NCBI GenBank assembly: GCA_043802345.1
Contig: JAZDLC010000465.1
Span: forward strand, 1-5,732
Origin: JAZDLC01 sp043802345
GTDB lineage: Bacteria; Planctomycetota; B15-G4; JADJEK01
Direction: 5' to 3'
Length of the DNA stretch: 5,732 nucleotides
Of the stretch, positions 5,094 through 5,732 are shown in pieces (the first letter of the stretch is position 1; the number at the start of each line of letters is the position of its first letter). The position numbers were made by a program, and so were the translations under genes. The notes beneath the pieces were generated by a model. That model saw only the letters and a list, made by a program, of their open reading frames with translations, made no database searches and was not told the DNA's origin.

Positions 5094-5732
5094 ATGGTGA
5101 ACAGGCAAGACACCTCCTATTGCGGCATCGTCCGCTTCGGGCGTGCCGGCCGGGTCCGCAAGGTCATGCTCCAGGAAGCGGGGCTCGTCCGCGGGGAGCG
5201 CCTGGTCGTGCGGAGCGATCGAGGAACGGAACTGGCGACGCTGGTCCAGAGTCCGGTGCGGGACGGTCAAACCTCGTCGGAGGCGATCGAGCGGGAACTC
5301 TGGCGGCTGCGCTCGGAGGAGTTCTGGTGCCACATCGAAGCGCGGCCAGAGATGCCCTCGTCCTCCGGCGAAACCCCGCCGACTGTGGAGGGGGAGGTCC
5401 AGTTTCTGCGCCGGGCCAGCAGCGAGGATCTGGAGAGAGTCGAGCAGCAACTGCCGCGGGAAGAGGCGGAGGCGCTTCTCTTCTTTCAGTCCAAGATCGA
5501 GGAGCTGAGGCTCTCCATGCGGCCCATCGAGGTCGAGATGACCCGGGGGGGGGAGCGGATCACGTTCTACTTCGCCGCCGATCACCGGGTCGATTTCAGG
5601 GAGCTGGTTCGTGTGCTGGCTCGGAAGTACCAGACGCGCGTGGAACTGCGCCGGATCAACCCCCGGGAAGTGGCCGCCCTGCAGGGATCGCTCGGGATCT
5701 GTGGACGTGAAGTCTGCTGTAGATCCTGGCTC
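5094..5732 (+). CDS. ricT: PSP1-domain protein, RicT/YaaT-like (3'-truncated by window edge)
   Basis: The frame is open from ATG 5094 to the last base (213 codons, no stop). In Bacillus subtilis RicT (YaaT) forms a complex with RicA and RicF that carries Fe-S clusters and directs RNase Y maturation of mRNAs; its role elsewhere is less clear. The N-terminus (YCGIVRFGRAGRVRKVML, residues 9-26) matches the family start. The core FYFAADHRVDFRELVRVLAR (158-177) is followed by TRVELRRI (181-188) and GSLGICGREVCCRSWL (198-213), close to YaaT. This includes the CX4CC cysteines (203, 208, 209) linked to cluster binding; the later cysteine pair would be past the edge. Residues about 75-110 are a low-conservation Pro/Ser/Glu-rich stretch, apparently longer than in YaaT. 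A stop at 5061-5063 bounds the frame upstream. AGGA at 5080-5083 is a modest ribosome binding site. A run of nine G (5545-5553) lies inside the gene, and the frame reads correctly through it. The family is firm; the exact function is inferred. Confidence 0.92.
   Translation, partial: MVNRQDTSYCGIVRFGRAGRVRKVMLQEAGLVRGERLVVRSDRGTELATLVQSPVRDGQTSSEAIERELWRLRSEEFWCHIEARPEMPSSSGETPPTVEGEVQFLRRASSEDLERVEQQLPREEAEALLFFQSKIEELRLSMRPIEVEMTRGGERITFYFAADHRVDFRELVRVLARKYQTRVELRRINPREVAALQGSLGICGREVCCRSWL

Noticed and set aside
5060..5710. A 216-codon plus-strand frame overlapping the ricT-like gene
   Set aside because: It is a shifted frame of the ricT-like gene with Arg/Gly/Ala-rich content; the frame from 5094 holds all PSP1 motifs.

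Overview
The window is GC-rich bacterial chromosomal DNA holding five protein genes. Two are cut by the window edges: the 5' end of rsfS on the left and the 3' end of a PSP1/RicT-type gene on the right. Shine-Dalgarno-like sequences precede some genes (AAGGGAG, AAGGA, AGGA). I cannot name a phylum. RsfS, a Mur-type ligase, a YyaL/DUF255 protein and a RicT-like protein fit many high-GC free-living bacteria with peptidoglycan. I see no transposase, phage gene, CRISPR array, rRNA or tRNA.

Layout. At 2-322 (+) is the C-terminal part of the ribosomal silencing factor RsfS, followed at once by a near-perfect 50-bp palindrome (324-373). A 208-bp spacer (374-581) contains a small AT-rich island with nested inverted repeats. 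At 582-1367 (+) is an unrecognised single-pass membrane protein. At 1384-2769 (-), convergent with it, is a MurC/Mpl-family ligase with an atypical P-loop. A roughly 300-bp divergent intergenic region (2770-3071) separates this from a 576-residue YyaL/DUF255 thioredoxin-fold plus alpha-barrel protein at 3072-4802 (+). A 291-bp spacer (4803-5093) carries a pair of inverted TCGTAC-type hexamer repeats. At 5094-5732 (+) is a RicT/YaaT-like PSP1-domain protein, cut by the window end just after its CX4CC motif.

How the genes fit together. They look like unlinked housekeeping or conserved genes rather than one pathway: ribosome hibernation (RsfS), cell wall synthesis or recycling (Mur ligase), a thioredoxin-like protein of unclear role (YyaL), and an Fe-S/RNA-processing-type regulator (PSP1/RicT). 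Every gene has its own intergenic region or opposing orientation, so no operon is evident. I found no convincing new multi-gene system. The points most worth a second look are the atypical Mur ligase, the hexamer inverted repeat, the two structured intergenic elements on the left, and the unknown membrane protein.
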